Source of the DNA: an uncultured Aeromonadales bacterium
GTDB lineage: Bacteria > Pseudomonadota > Gammaproteobacteria > Enterobacterales > Succinivibrionaceae
DNA length: 64,000 bases
NCBI GenBank assembly: GCA_902782145.1
Contig: CACZLZ010000003.1
Coordinates: forward strand, 62,001-126,000
Direction: 5' to 3'
The position numbers and the translations under genes were made by a program. How positions within the stretch are numbered: position 1 is the first letter of the stretch; each line of letters starts with the position of its first letter. The notes under the pieces are model-generated. The model was not told where the DNA came from and did no database searches. It saw nothing but the letters and a program-made list of their open reading frames with translations. Of the stretch, positions 44,973-53,395 are shown one piece after another.

Positions 44973-46085
44973 TCAGATATTTGCTTCCTCAGGCTCCAAA
45001 AAACTGCTGAAAGCGGGGTCACCCAGCAGCACACCCCGGAAAAGGGACTCAATCTGCTCCCGCACCATAGCCCGCACAATGAACACGATCCGGCTGCACC
45101 GGCGGTCATCCGGCCAGCTGTCCAGGGTGGTCAGGGGAGAAATGGTGCCGTACACACCGTGGACCACCACCGGACGGGGATCTACATTCAGGTTAAGGAT
45201 CCCCTTCAGGCGGAGCAGGCTGTCGCCGTACTGCATCCGCACCGCCTCCAGGGCCCTGATGATCCGGTCCGCATCCAGGGGCTCGTCAAACTCCATGCTG
45301 AAGGTGGCCACATTAGAGTGGACACTGATGGCCTGTTTCTTAGCCGCCCCCATGCCGACCCGGGAAACCTTCACCGGCTGCACTGAACTGGCAACCCCCA
45401 GGCTCGCGCTTTCCGTGGCCAGCCAGGCGTTGATCTTCTTGGGATCCCTATCCACTCCGGAATTATAGGGTCCGATCTCGCTGAGGATGGCAGGATCCTG
45501 TTCACCGTTGAGAACCTTGCACACCCTGACCGAGGGGTTGAGCATGGAAATGACCTTCTCAATCTCCTCATATTCCTCATCATCCACCAGATCACTCTTG
45601 CTGATGAGAACCAGATCCGCCAGGGCGATCTGCTTGACCGCCTCATACTGGGCCTTGATCTGCTTCCTGATGTTGAGTCCGTCCACCACCGTGACAGTGC
45701 CGTCAAAGCGGAAGCGCTGGCTGATGAAGGGCTCATATTCAATAAGGCCCACAAGGGAGCCCGGATCCGCCATGCCGGTGGTCTCAATAAGCACCCTGCT
45801 GAAAGGAGGGATCTCCTTCCGCAGTGCCTTGGAGAGCAGATCCGACAGAGCGTTCACCAGAGAGTTCTGCAAAGTACAGCAGATGCAGCCAGACTCCAGA
45901 AGGACTACCTGGTTGTCCACCTGGCGCACCAACTGGTGATCAATGCCCACCGAACCGAACTCATTGATGAGAACGGCACAGTCCTTCATTGCAGGCTGCT
46001 TCACCCAGTAGTTCAGCAGCGTGGTCTTGCCGGATCCGAGAAATCCGGTGATGATGTTTATCGGTATGCGTCTGTCCCTGATCAT
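44973..46085 (-). CDS. COG0523 (CobW/YeiR/YjiA) metallochaperone GTPase
   Basis: A 370-residue G3E-family GTPase that delivers metal, in studied cases zinc, to client proteins. It has Walker A GFLGSGKTTLL, the diagnostic CxCC metal site in ESGCICCTLQNSLV, TTGMADPGSLVGLI and the base-specificity motif ISKSDL. The C-terminal CobW_C half is longer than in YjiA (about 318) or YeiR (about 328). A TATAAT sequence followed by a CRP-like half-dyad precedes the gene. Downstream lies the His-rich EF-hand gene. Confidence 0.92.
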   Translation of the reverse strand: MIRDRRIPINIITGFLGSGKTTLLNYWVKQPAMKDCAVLINEFGSVGIDHQLVRQVDNQVVLLESGCICCTLQNSLVNALSDLLSKALRKEIPPFSRVLIETTGMADPGSLVGLIEYEPFISQRFRFDGTVTVVDGLNIRKQIKAQYEAVKQIALADLVLISKSDLVDDEEYEEIEKVISMLNPSVRVCKVLNGEQDPAILSEIGPYNSGVDRDPKKINAWLATESASLGVASSVQPVKVSRVGMGAAKKQAISVHSNVATFSMEFDEPLDADRIIRALEAVRMQYGDSLLRLKGILNLNVDPRPVVVHGVYGTISPLTTLDSWPDDRRCSRIVFIVRAMVREQIESLFRGVLLGDPAFSSFLEPEEANI

Positions 46086-46099
46086 GTGACTGGCCTCTT

Positions 46100-46120
46100 T
46101 TTTAACCTGATCACATTATA
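46100..46120 (-). promoter_or_regulatory. -10 element overlapping a copy of the cassette upstream dyad
   Basis: On the minus strand TATAAT (46120-46115) is directly followed by TGTGATCAGGTTAAAA (46115-46100), about 15-30 bases before the COG0523 start. The latter differs from the TTTTAACTTGATCACA element of the three peptide cassettes at one base of sixteen. No good -35 is visible. The site would overlap the transcription start. Confidence 0.5.
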
Positions 46121-46255
46121 GCAGATCGGCGCCCCTCCGGCTCAGATGCCGGAGTGCCAGCATCACCGAAGCCGGGGAGGAGTCTTCCCTGATGCAAACC
46201 GCCGCGAAAAGTTGGATAATGACCCCCAGATCACTGTACTGAAGGAAGGATCAAA

Positions 46256-46501
46256 ATGGCCCGCGATGAAGATTTCAATGAAAACTGGGAAAGCCTCGAC
46301 GAGATCGCCGAAAACGAGGACAGTTACGACGATGACAACGGCGGCTGGGACGATGATGAGGCCGGCTGGGGCCGTGAGGTCTACTTTGACGAGAACGGCA
46401 TAATGGTGGATCCTTCCCGCGGCGACTTCGATGACGAAGATGAGGACGACGAGGGACCATTCGCCAATTTCGGCTACGAAGCCGGCGACGACGAGGAGTG
46501 A
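46256..46501 (+). CDS. Small, extremely acidic protein
   Basis: An 81-residue soluble protein in which more than a third of the residues are Asp or Glu (for example DSYDDDNGGWDDDEAG and GDFDDEDEDDEG), starting MARDEDFNENWESLDE. It has few basic residues and is probably disordered. The ribosome-binding site is GAAGGAAGG. It could be a DNA mimic, a counter-ion for basic proteins or a metal binder; nothing decides this. Divergent from the COG0523 gene with 170 bases between. Confidence 0.7.
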   Translation: MARDEDFNENWESLDEIAENEDSYDDDNGGWDDDEAGWGREVYFDENGIMVDPSRGDFDDEDEDDEGPFANFGYEAGDDEE

Positions 46502-46651
46502 GATACCCTCCGCTCATCGGCTCCCCTGACAGACCGCACCTTTCTTGATCCCAGGCACAGCTCCCAGCAGGAGTTTGCCGGATCCCAGGCCGCCCTGGCA
46601 GTTCCCCGCAGCAGGAGACTCTGCCCGGGCGGCTCCTTTTTCCTGCCTTTT

Positions 46652-48208
46652 TCAGAACCTGTAAGACAGCCCCGCTGTGATCCTGGCAAAGTTGCCGCCG
46701 GATCCCCGGTAGCCGCTGCCCTCCACCCGGAGCCAGAGGCTTTCAGCCAGCTGCCGGGAGTAACTGGCATGCAGGGCCCTGACGGCCCCCCGGCAGCCCC
46801 GGGATCCCGCAAAGCACTGCTCCCCCAGCAGCACCATCCGCCCGAAATTCCCCCTGAACATCAGCCCGCCCTGCAGCCTCAGGTAGGGATCAGGCCGCCC
46901 CGGACTGAAATACACCCCGCCGTCGGCCCGGAACAGAGGAACCCAGTTGGGACTGAGGCGGGAGAAGCCCAACCCCCCGTGCACATCCGGATGAAGGGAG
47001 GTGCGCTCCCGGCGCAGGCTGCCGTGGAACTCAGCACCAAAATTGATCTTGAAGGACTCCCGGAACAGATCCGGATAGGAGTCGATCCCCACCAGTTTCA
47101 CCTCGGTGAGAGTAAAGGCGGATCTGGTGATCTGTCCCTGGATCCTAAGCGCCTGGATCTGGCTGAGCTTGGATGCGGAGCTCCAGTCCTCTGTCATGTC
47201 CCCGTAAAGGGGAAGCAGATCAAACGCCAGGCCAGATCCGGCTGTGCTGTCATGCAGATATCCCAGGGAGATCCGGGTGGGCCGGGGAGCCTTCAGGGGA
47301 TCTGCACCCATGCCCTCCCGGGCGAGGATCATGTCGCTCTCCGCGGGCCGCAGGACCGCCTCCCCGGTGCCCGCAGTCTCATAGGCATGCCGGGCAAAAC
47401 CGGCAGGGGTGACAAATAGTCGATCATCCCCCACCCACAGGGCGGGGCGGGCCACTGCCATGACCCGGCTGAGACCGGTGGCGCAGTTGTGGGTGAAAAA
47501 GGAGTACTTCACCGGATGGATCTTCAGTTCAAACAGGTGCAGATACAGCAGATCCCGCTCCTGCTTCGCCAGATCCAGGGGATACTCCCACAAAGATCTC
47601 CGCTCCTCGGAGACATAGGTGTAGATGCTGTTGTCATAGGGGGAAAGGGTATAACGCCCCGTGATGGAGCCGGTCAGGAACTGCAGCAGCAGTGACGAGG
47701 CGCCCTCCGTATCCGCCACAAAGCCGAAGCTGTGGCGCTTCATGATCCCGTGGCTGTTAGTCCCTTGGATCATGAGGAACACATGGCCCATGGAGGACAC
47801 CGGAGAGGTTTCATCCTCTGCGGCGAAAACCACGGAGAAGCTTTCCGGACTGATGTTCTGCTGATAGGTGTCAAAGTCGGCGCAGCGGGACACCGCCGGG
47901 AGAAAGCCGTAGATAAGATACTGCCGGGCGGGATACTGGCACCAGGCATCAGGATCTGAACCGAAAGCGCTGAGGGTTGCAGCCAGCTCCGCAGCGGGAT
48001 CCCGCCAGCCCTCGGGGCTCAGGAAAAACGAACTGCCCGGCTCAATAAGGCTCCGGCCGTGATCATAATGAAGGAGATCCTCCCATTTCTGCCGGAACTC
48101 CCCGGGGAGATCCCCGTAGGACACGGGATCCTCCGCGTCACCTGCTGCCGGCAGGGGCAGGGCCAGAAGCAGCGAGGCCAGGATCAGAAGGATCGCCGAG
48201 TGCCTCAT
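46652..48208 (-). CDS. DUF4105 (Lnb N-terminal) envelope protein with C-terminal barrel
   Basis: A 518-residue exported protein. The signal peptide is RHSAILLILASLLLALPLPAAG. The middle is a DUF4105 domain, with conserved His in SSMGHVFLMIQG and Cys in FFTHNCATGLSRVM, resembling the His/Cys pair of papain-like hydrolases. The last ~200 residues look like amphipathic strands and end RITAGLSYRF with C-terminal Phe, so the protein probably anchors in the outer membrane as a barrel. I chose the ATG at 48208 because it starts the signal peptide; an in-frame ATG at 48361 would add 51 residues. Substrate unknown. Confidence 0.8.
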   Translation of the reverse strand: MRHSAILLILASLLLALPLPAAGDAEDPVSYGDLPGEFRQKWEDLLHYDHGRSLIEPGSSFFLSPEGWRDPAAELAATLSAFGSDPDAWCQYPARQYLIYGFLPAVSRCADFDTYQQNISPESFSVVFAAEDETSPVSSMGHVFLMIQGTNSHGIMKRHSFGFVADTEGASSLLLQFLTGSITGRYTLSPYDNSIYTYVSEERRSLWEYPLDLAKQERDLLYLHLFELKIHPVKYSFFTHNCATGLSRVMAVARPALWVGDDRLFVTPAGFARHAYETAGTGEAVLRPAESDMILAREGMGADPLKAPRPTRISLGYLHDSTAGSGLAFDLLPLYGDMTEDWSSASKLSQIQALRIQGQITRSAFTLTEVKLVGIDSYPDLFRESFKINFGAEFHGSLRRERTSLHPDVHGGLGFSRLSPNWVPLFRADGGVYFSPGRPDPYLRLQGGLMFRGNFGRMVLLGEQCFAGSRGCRGAVRALHASYSRQLAESLWLRVEGSGYRGSGGNFARITAGLSYRF

Positions 48209-48376
48209 CCCGGCGCCCGCAGCCCGGCGGCGGACCCCCCACCGTCCCGGAACAAGCCCGGACAGGATCCGTTGGCAGACAGCCACGAAAAAAGCCGCCC
48301 CGCTTCCGGCAGATCCCCGGAGAAGCCCCGGATCCTGGAATGAGACGGCCTCTGACATCACTTTGATGACAGGATC

Positions 48377-48961
48377 CTACTTTTCAAACTGCTCGGCGTA
48401 ACCCCGGGGCCGGAGAACAGCGTCGGCATCCACCGGATACTTGCCGTTGCGGTCAAGTTGCTCCACTGCCTGGGCCCTCTTGGTGATGACATGATCATCC
48501 ATTTTGGCCACCTCATCGTTCAGCCACTTGACGCACTCCGGAGTGTCCTTGACCTTGGGGGTGACCACCAGAGTCGAATCATACTTCCACAAAGCACCCG
48601 TGGAACTGTCAATGGACGTGCTCAGCAGGCTGGTGGCCAGGAAATCCAGCGTAACTGCGGGATGGACACCGGACTCAAAGCGCTCCTCGGTGGGCAGGAT
48701 GCACTGGCTCTCCTGGATCTGGACAGACACCGGCACACCGGTCCGGTGGACACTGAAAGTCTCACCTGGAGCCACATTCTCATGGCGTGCATGACCACGA
48801 TCGGAGATAACATTGAACGTTACCACATGATCAAGCCGCTGATCCACAATATCACTGTGGGTTCGCACCTGAAGATCCTGATGATTGCCTGTGAACATAG
48901 TTGCACAGCCTGCAAGGACAGGCAAAGACACCACCACCGGCAAAAGCAGGGAAAGTTTCAT
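48377..48961 (-). CDS. Lipoprotein of unknown function
   Basis: A 194-residue protein with a short signal peptide and a lipobox (PVLAGC, then ATMFTGN). The mature part is polar with a predicted beta-rich first half (QDLQVRTHSDIVDQRLDHVV). A segment DFLATSLLSTSIDSSTGALWKYD resembles the hydrophobic hairpin of some small transporter-associated lipoproteins, but I do not recognise the family. It lies upstream of, and on the same strand as, the DUF4105 gene with 168 bases between, perhaps one transcript. ATG at 48961 with GGAG upstream. Confidence 0.7.
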   Translation of the reverse strand: MKLSLLLPVVVSLPVLAGCATMFTGNHQDLQVRTHSDIVDQRLDHVVTFNVISDRGHARHENVAPGETFSVHRTGVPVSVQIQESQCILPTEERFESGVHPAVTLDFLATSLLSTSIDSSTGALWKYDSTLVVTPKVKDTPECVKWLNDEVAKMDDHVITKRAQAVEQLDRNGKYPVDADAVLRPRGYAEQFEK

Positions 48962-49252
48962 ACGGTTTGCTCCTTTTGACAAAAGTTATTCTGTCCGGCA
49001 GGGGAAAACGGACTGAAATTTGGCAAGAAGGGTGATTCTACAGATCTGACCGCCATCTGGCAAACAGAATTTTTGTGACCTGGCACACAAGATCAGTATT
49101 CCCTGTCCGGGATGCACCATTGGAGCATGCTGCCGGGAACAGGAAGACGGGAAGTTTTAGGTTGACGGCGGAGGTGCCGGAAGAGGAGGGTCTCCGGAGG
49201 GGTGATGAACCGGGGGAAAGGATCCGGCAGAGGTGCTGCCGGCGGGCGGATA

Positions 49253-50341
49253 TCAGACGGCAGGCACAGGCTTCAAGAACACCAGAAGGGAGCCCAGACC
49301 CAGGGACGCGGGCTCACCATCCAGGGCAAACCCGGCCTCTTCCGCCACCGGGAGGAAGTCTGCAAAATGGTGAAAGCGGCTGACGCCGTTGGCCAGGGCC
49401 GCAAAATACAGGCTCTGGCTCTCCACCACCAGGGCGGCCACGTCATTGGGCAGGCGGTCCCCGAAAAAGGAGCTGACCGCCAGCAAAGCGTCCGGCCGGA
49501 TGCTCCGCCGGATCAGTTGCAGGATCCCTGCCAGCTGCTCCTGGCTGAAGCATTCCACCAGCTGGCTCATCCACCACAGATCTGCCTCCCCGGGCAGATC
49601 ACCGTCAGCGGCCAGGAGATCCCATGGAAAGGTGCTGATCCGCCCCTCAAGGCCGGCAGAGCGGGCGTTCTCCTCTGCCAGGCGGCACTGCCCCGGCAGA
49701 TCAATGATCCGGATCCGGCATTCCGGGAAGGCACCTGCCGCCGCCAGGGCAAACCTCCCGGTGTTGCCCCCCACGTCATGGATGAGTCCCGGAGTCATCC
49801 TGGAGGCAATGCACCTGAGGGCCTCGGCAAAGGAGCGGTCCGAATAAAAGTGATCGTAGGCAAACCAGGAGGTCCGGGCAGGCTCCGGCAGGCCGGACAG
49901 GGCCTGGTAGATAGTGCCGGCCCCGGGGGCAAGCTCCCGGAGCCCCGCCGGGGTACCGGTCCGCAAGGCCTCCCCCAGGTGATCCATGCCCCGGCTGCAC
50001 ACATCTGCGGCAAAGTCGAAGTTGGCTGAGGTCATGGGATCTGATGCCAGGAGCCGGCCAGTCTTCGAGAGGCAAAAGCGACCCTGATCATCCCCTATCA
50101 CCACGTCCGCCGCCACGGCCATGTCCAGCAGGAGTTTCACGGCGAACAGATCCATCCCGGATCCCTCGGCCACCTCCCCGCTGCTGAGGGTCTCATCCCC
50201 CTTAAGGCAGTCAAGGCAGGCAAGGATCCCGCTGCGGCGCATGACCGCAAGGCCATTGAAGACAAAGGGCGCCACGGCATAAAGCTGTGCCAGTTTCACC
50301 GCCTGGGCATAGGTCTGATCACCGAATTTCCGCAAAGTCAC
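49253..50341 (-). CDS. SAM-dependent O-methyltransferase of the polyene cluster
   Basis: A 362-residue methyltransferase. A winged-helix dimerisation domain at the N-terminus (LAVMRRSGILACLDCL and DLFAVKLLLDMAVAADVV) is typical of the acetylserotonin/hydroxyneurosporene O-methyltransferase group. The SAM pocket follows in LIHDVGGNTGRFALAAAG and CRIRIIDLPGQC. It probably methylates the aryl head group. It starts with GTG after GGGAGGTGAAGG. It is the last gene of the cluster here; in the enterobacterial clusters I remember the methyltransferase is nearer the other end. Confidence 0.85.
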   Translation of the reverse strand: MTLRKFGDQTYAQAVKLAQLYAVAPFVFNGLAVMRRSGILACLDCLKGDETLSSGEVAEGSGMDLFAVKLLLDMAVAADVVIGDDQGRFCLSKTGRLLASDPMTSANFDFAADVCSRGMDHLGEALRTGTPAGLRELAPGAGTIYQALSGLPEPARTSWFAYDHFYSDRSFAEALRCIASRMTPGLIHDVGGNTGRFALAAAGAFPECRIRIIDLPGQCRLAEENARSAGLEGRISTFPWDLLAADGDLPGEADLWWMSQLVECFSQEQLAGILQLIRRSIRPDALLAVSSFFGDRLPNDVAALVVESQSLYFAALANGVSRFHHFADFLPVAEEAGFALDGEPASLGLGSLLVFLKPVPAV

Positions 50342-50373
50342 CCTTCACCTCCCGTGCAACGGAAAAGAAAGCC

Positions 50374-50967
50374 TCACGCTCCCCCGGAACGATCCCTAAG
50401 CCGGGAGCGGAGCCGGATCCGCACCAGATATTCCGCCCCGAAAAGGAGTCCCATCAGGACATAGGACACCGATCCGGTGTAAATCATCCACATATCCCGG
50501 GACAACGCCGCCAGCACCGCGGCGGCAGTGCCGTTCAGAAACAGGAAAACGCACCAGATCTCCGTGACCGTCCGGCAGTACCTCCGGAAAAACGGGGTGC
50601 GCTCCTCCGGACTGATCCTGAGGGAGGCGATCCGCTCCACCGCCGGGGTGGAGCGGAGGCTCAAGCCGAAAACCAGCAGAAAACCGAAGGACACCGCCGC
50701 GGGATAGAGGAGAAGGACCTCCGGCACCTGGCAGCAGGAGGCCAGGATCAGCATCAGGATCCCGGCTCCGGCGGTAAGGCGCTCACCGGCACCCCGCATC
50801 CCGCCGGACAGGATCCGGCAGCTCACCGCCCCGGCCAGCACCCCCAGAGCCGGCAGCAGCGCCCCCTGCCGGAGGGCGGCCCAGACCGCAAAGGGATAGG
50901 CCACCGTCAGGATCACCGCCAGGATCCCCGCCCCGCCCCGGAGAAGTCTGATCAGCCGATCAGTCAT
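50374..50967 (-). CDS. Polyene-cluster membrane protein (COG4648-like)
   Basis: A 197-residue protein with five or six predicted helices (GILAVILTVAYPFAVWAAL, LLLYPAAVSFGFLLVFGLSL and IYTGSVSYVLMGLLFGAEYL). It resembles the small membrane protein family regularly found in aryl polyene clusters (some databases call it COG4648); its role, perhaps scaffold for the synthase at the membrane, is not established. Its start overlaps the stop of the ketosynthase gene by 8 bases. The overlap shows it is co-translated with the chain-elongation genes. Confidence 0.75.
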   Translation of the reverse strand: MTDRLIRLLRGGAGILAVILTVAYPFAVWAALRQGALLPALGVLAGAVSCRILSGGMRGAGERLTAGAGILMLILASCCQVPEVLLLYPAAVSFGFLLVFGLSLRSTPAVERIASLRISPEERTPFFRRYCRTVTEIWCVFLFLNGTAAAVLAALSRDMWMIYTGSVSYVLMGLLFGAEYLVRIRLRSRLRDRSGGA

Positions 50968-52180
50968 CCGGCAGGCGGAAGATCAGGGATGTGTTCACCC
51001 CGCCAAAAGCGAAATTGCTGCTCATGACATGGCGGGGATGGCAGTCAAGGCCGCCCTCCCGGATGAACAACAGATCCCCGCAGGCGGGATCCGGATCCGC
51101 AAGGTTCAGGTTGGGGGCCAGCCACCCGTCCCGGGCCATGAGAACGGAGAAGGCCGCCTCCAGGGCACCGGCGGCCCCCAGGGTGTGCCCCATGTAGCTC
51201 TTGAGTGTGGCCACGGGCACCCGGCTCCCGAACACCCGCCAGGTGGCGCTGCCCTCGGCCGCGTCCCCCTCGGCGGTTCCGGTGCCGTGGGCATTGATGT
51301 AACCGATATCATCAGGCACAAGGGAAGCGTCTGCCAGAGCCAGACGCATGCACTCCTCCATGCGGGGGGAACTGGGCCGGGTGATGTGGGTGGCATCACA
51401 GTTGGTGGCAAAGCCCAGGATCTCGGCATACACCGGCGCCCCCCGCCGGAGGGCATGCTCCCGCTCCTCCACGATCAGGGTGCCAGCGCCCTCCCCCACC
51501 ACAATGCCGTCCCGGCTCCGGTCAAAGGGCCGGGGAGTCCGGGCAGGCTCCTGGCTCGCGGTGGTGGCGAAAAGGGCGTCAAACACCGCCACGGAATAGG
51601 GACTGAGCTCCTCGGCGCCTCCGGCCACCATAATGTCCGCCGCCCCGCTACGCACCGCCTCCGCCGCATAGCCCAGAGCCTGAGATCCGGAGGCGCAGGC
51701 GGTGGAGGTGGCGATAAGCCGGCCATGGATCCCGAAGAAAATGGACAGTCCTGCCGCCACGGAATGGGGCATGATCTGCACATAGGAAGTGGCGCTCAGA
51801 CAGTTGGCATCCCTTTCCACGGCAAACCTGCCCGTTTCCTCCAGGCCCTGCCAGGCCCCGCCGCAGCTGCCGTAGGCGATGCCGGTCCGGGGGGAATGCA
51901 GTTCCTCCGCCTCCAGCAGTCCCGCATCCCCCAGGGCCGCCTCCGTGGCGGCGGCGGCAAGATGACCCACCCGGCCGAGGCTCCGGCTCTTCCGGCGGGG
52001 ATATTCCGGCAGGGTGCCGGCCGCACGGCAGGCCAGGCGGCAGTTGAGGTTCCTGAAGCCGTCAAGCTCGTCACAGCGCTCCGTGCGGTTCTCCTGCCGC
52101 CTAAGGGCTGCCCGGACGCTGTTCCAGTCACAGCCCAGGGGGGATCGGAAGCCGATCCCGGTGATGACCGCCCGGCGCAT
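50960..52180 (-). CDS. Beta-ketoacyl-ACP synthase (second ketosynthase)
   Basis: A 406-residue condensing enzyme with the Cys-His-His triad: Cys in ATSTACASGSQALGYA, His in NAHGTGTAEGDAAEG and His in SYMGHTLGAAGALE. The N-terminus RRAVITGIGFRSPLGCDW is typical of FabF-like enzymes. In aryl polyene systems such a stand-alone ketosynthase is thought to start or rescue chain growth; which of the two ketosynthases pairs with the chain-length factor cannot be told from sequence alone. The ATG at 52180 overlaps the ketoreductase stop by one base. Confidence 0.92.
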   Translation of the reverse strand: MRRAVITGIGFRSPLGCDWNSVRAALRRQENRTERCDELDGFRNLNCRLACRAAGTLPEYPRRKSRSLGRVGHLAAAATEAALGDAGLLEAEELHSPRTGIAYGSCGGAWQGLEETGRFAVERDANCLSATSYVQIMPHSVAAGLSIFFGIHGRLIATSTACASGSQALGYAAEAVRSGAADIMVAGGAEELSPYSVAVFDALFATTASQEPARTPRPFDRSRDGIVVGEGAGTLIVEEREHALRRGAPVYAEILGFATNCDATHITRPSSPRMEECMRLALADASLVPDDIGYINAHGTGTAEGDAAEGSATWRVFGSRVPVATLKSYMGHTLGAAGALEAAFSVLMARDGWLAPNLNLADPDPACGDLLFIREGGLDCHPRHVMSSNFAFGGVNTSLIFRLPDD

Positions 52181-52920
52181 CAGCACATCCCTCCGTTGAC
52201 GCCGATGGTCTGCCGGGTGATGTAGGCAGCCCCATCGGAGCACAGGAAGCTGATGACCGCCGCCACATCCTCGGGCTGTCCGGCCCGGCGCAGGGGGATC
52301 ATGGGCAGGATCTGCTCCTTGAGGGCGGGATCGGTCATGGGTGTCTCAATCAGGCCGGGGGCAACGCTGTTCACCGTGATCCCCCGCTTGGCCAGTTCCA
52401 GGGCCAGGGACTTGGCGGCGGCGATCAGCCCGCCCTTGGAGGCGCTGTAATTGGTCTGCCCCCGGTTTCCGGTGATCCCGGACACCGATGACACCACCAC
52501 AATGCGCCCGCCGCACCTAAGGTGGATCATGGGCATGATGCAGGGCTTCACCACATTGTAGAAGCCGTTGAGGTTGATGTTGATGACGTCAAACCAGTCG
52601 TCCCGCTCCATGCCGGGAAGGGGTGCGTCCCGCACAATGCCGGCATTGGAGACAATGCCCCAGTAGGCGCCGTGCTGCTCTATGTCCGCCGTAAGGCACT
52701 CCTCCGCCTGCCGGGTGTCACCCACATCAAAGGGCACCACCGCCGCCTGCCGGCCCATGGCGCGGATCGCCAGCGCCAGTTCCTCCGCCTCTTCCAGATG
52801 ACTGCGGCAGTGGACCGCAATGTCAAAGCCGTCGGCGGCCAGCTTCAGGGCGGCGGCCCGGCCGATGCCGGTGCCGGCCCCGGTCACCAGGATCCGCCGG
52901 GCCATAGGTTCTGTCTCCAT
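52180..52920 (-). CDS. 3-oxoacyl-ACP reductase (FabG-like) of the polyene cluster
   Basis: A 246-residue short-chain dehydrogenase that reduces the 3-keto group after each condensation. NADPH site VTGAGTGIGRAAALKLA, NAGIVRD, catalytic Ser in VVSSVSGITGNRG, YSASKGG with catalytic Tyr and Lys, and PGLIETPMTD. Length is normal for FabG. GGAGGA lies seven bases before the ATG. It lies directly between the dehydratase and ketosynthase genes. Confidence 0.93.
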   Translation of the reverse strand: METEPMARRILVTGAGTGIGRAAALKLAADGFDIAVHCRSHLEEAEELALAIRAMGRQAAVVPFDVGDTRQAEECLTADIEQHGAYWGIVSNAGIVRDAPLPGMERDDWFDVININLNGFYNVVKPCIMPMIHLRCGGRIVVVSSVSGITGNRGQTNYSASKGGLIAAAKSLALELAKRGITVNSVAPGLIETPMTDPALKEQILPMIPLRRAGQPEDVAAVISFLCSDGAAYITRQTIGVNGGMC

Positions 52921-52921
52921 A

Positions 52922-53395
52922 TCACACTCCTCCAGTTTCCAGGATCATGACGGAGAACAGCGCCTCAGACAGGATCCGACCGATGCCGGCCTCCTCAGCC
53001 CGGATCCGGGCCCGCCGCAGGCTGCCCCCGGAATACTCCGTTGCTGTCCGCACCAGGATCTCCGTTCCCCGGGGGATCACCGGGGCGACATGAAAGACGC
53101 AGTTCCGCACCGCCAGGATCACCCCCTGGGTCAGGAAGGCCCCGTCGGGGGAGGTGAGATGATGGCAGTAGGAGAGGATCGCCGCCGAGGACTGGGCCAT
53201 GACCTCCATCAGGGCATAGGACGGCAGGGAGCCGTCCTCCTCCAGGGCCGCCATGGGATGCAGGCCCACCGTAAGGCCGCAGATCCCGCTCTCAGAGGCG
53301 GTGTCACACGCCACAATGCCGTCCAGCATGAGCATGGGCTCCTTCTGGGGCATGAGGCGGGCGAAAAGTTCCCGGGAGGTGAGATAGTCAGGCAT
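52922..53395 (-). CDS. Hotdog-fold 3-hydroxyacyl-ACP dehydratase (first of two)
   Basis: A 157-residue hotdog protein starting MPDYLTSRELFARLMPQKEPMLMLDGI, a pattern of FabA/FabZ-like dehydratases (the helix after PQKEPM/LMLD). It should form the trans double bonds of the polyene together with the second dehydratase at 59833. The start at 53395 overlaps the upstream ketosynthase stop by 8 bases. The classic GHFPxxPVxPG loop is replaced here by VGLHPMAALEEDGSLPSYALMEV, so this subunit may lack some catalytic residues and depend on its partner. Confidence 0.85.
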   Translation of the reverse strand: MPDYLTSRELFARLMPQKEPMLMLDGIVACDTASESGICGLTVGLHPMAALEEDGSLPSYALMEVMAQSSAAILSYCHHLTSPDGAFLTQGVILAVRNCVFHVAPVIPRGTEILVRTATEYSGGSLRRARIRAEEAGIGRILSEALFSVMILETGGV

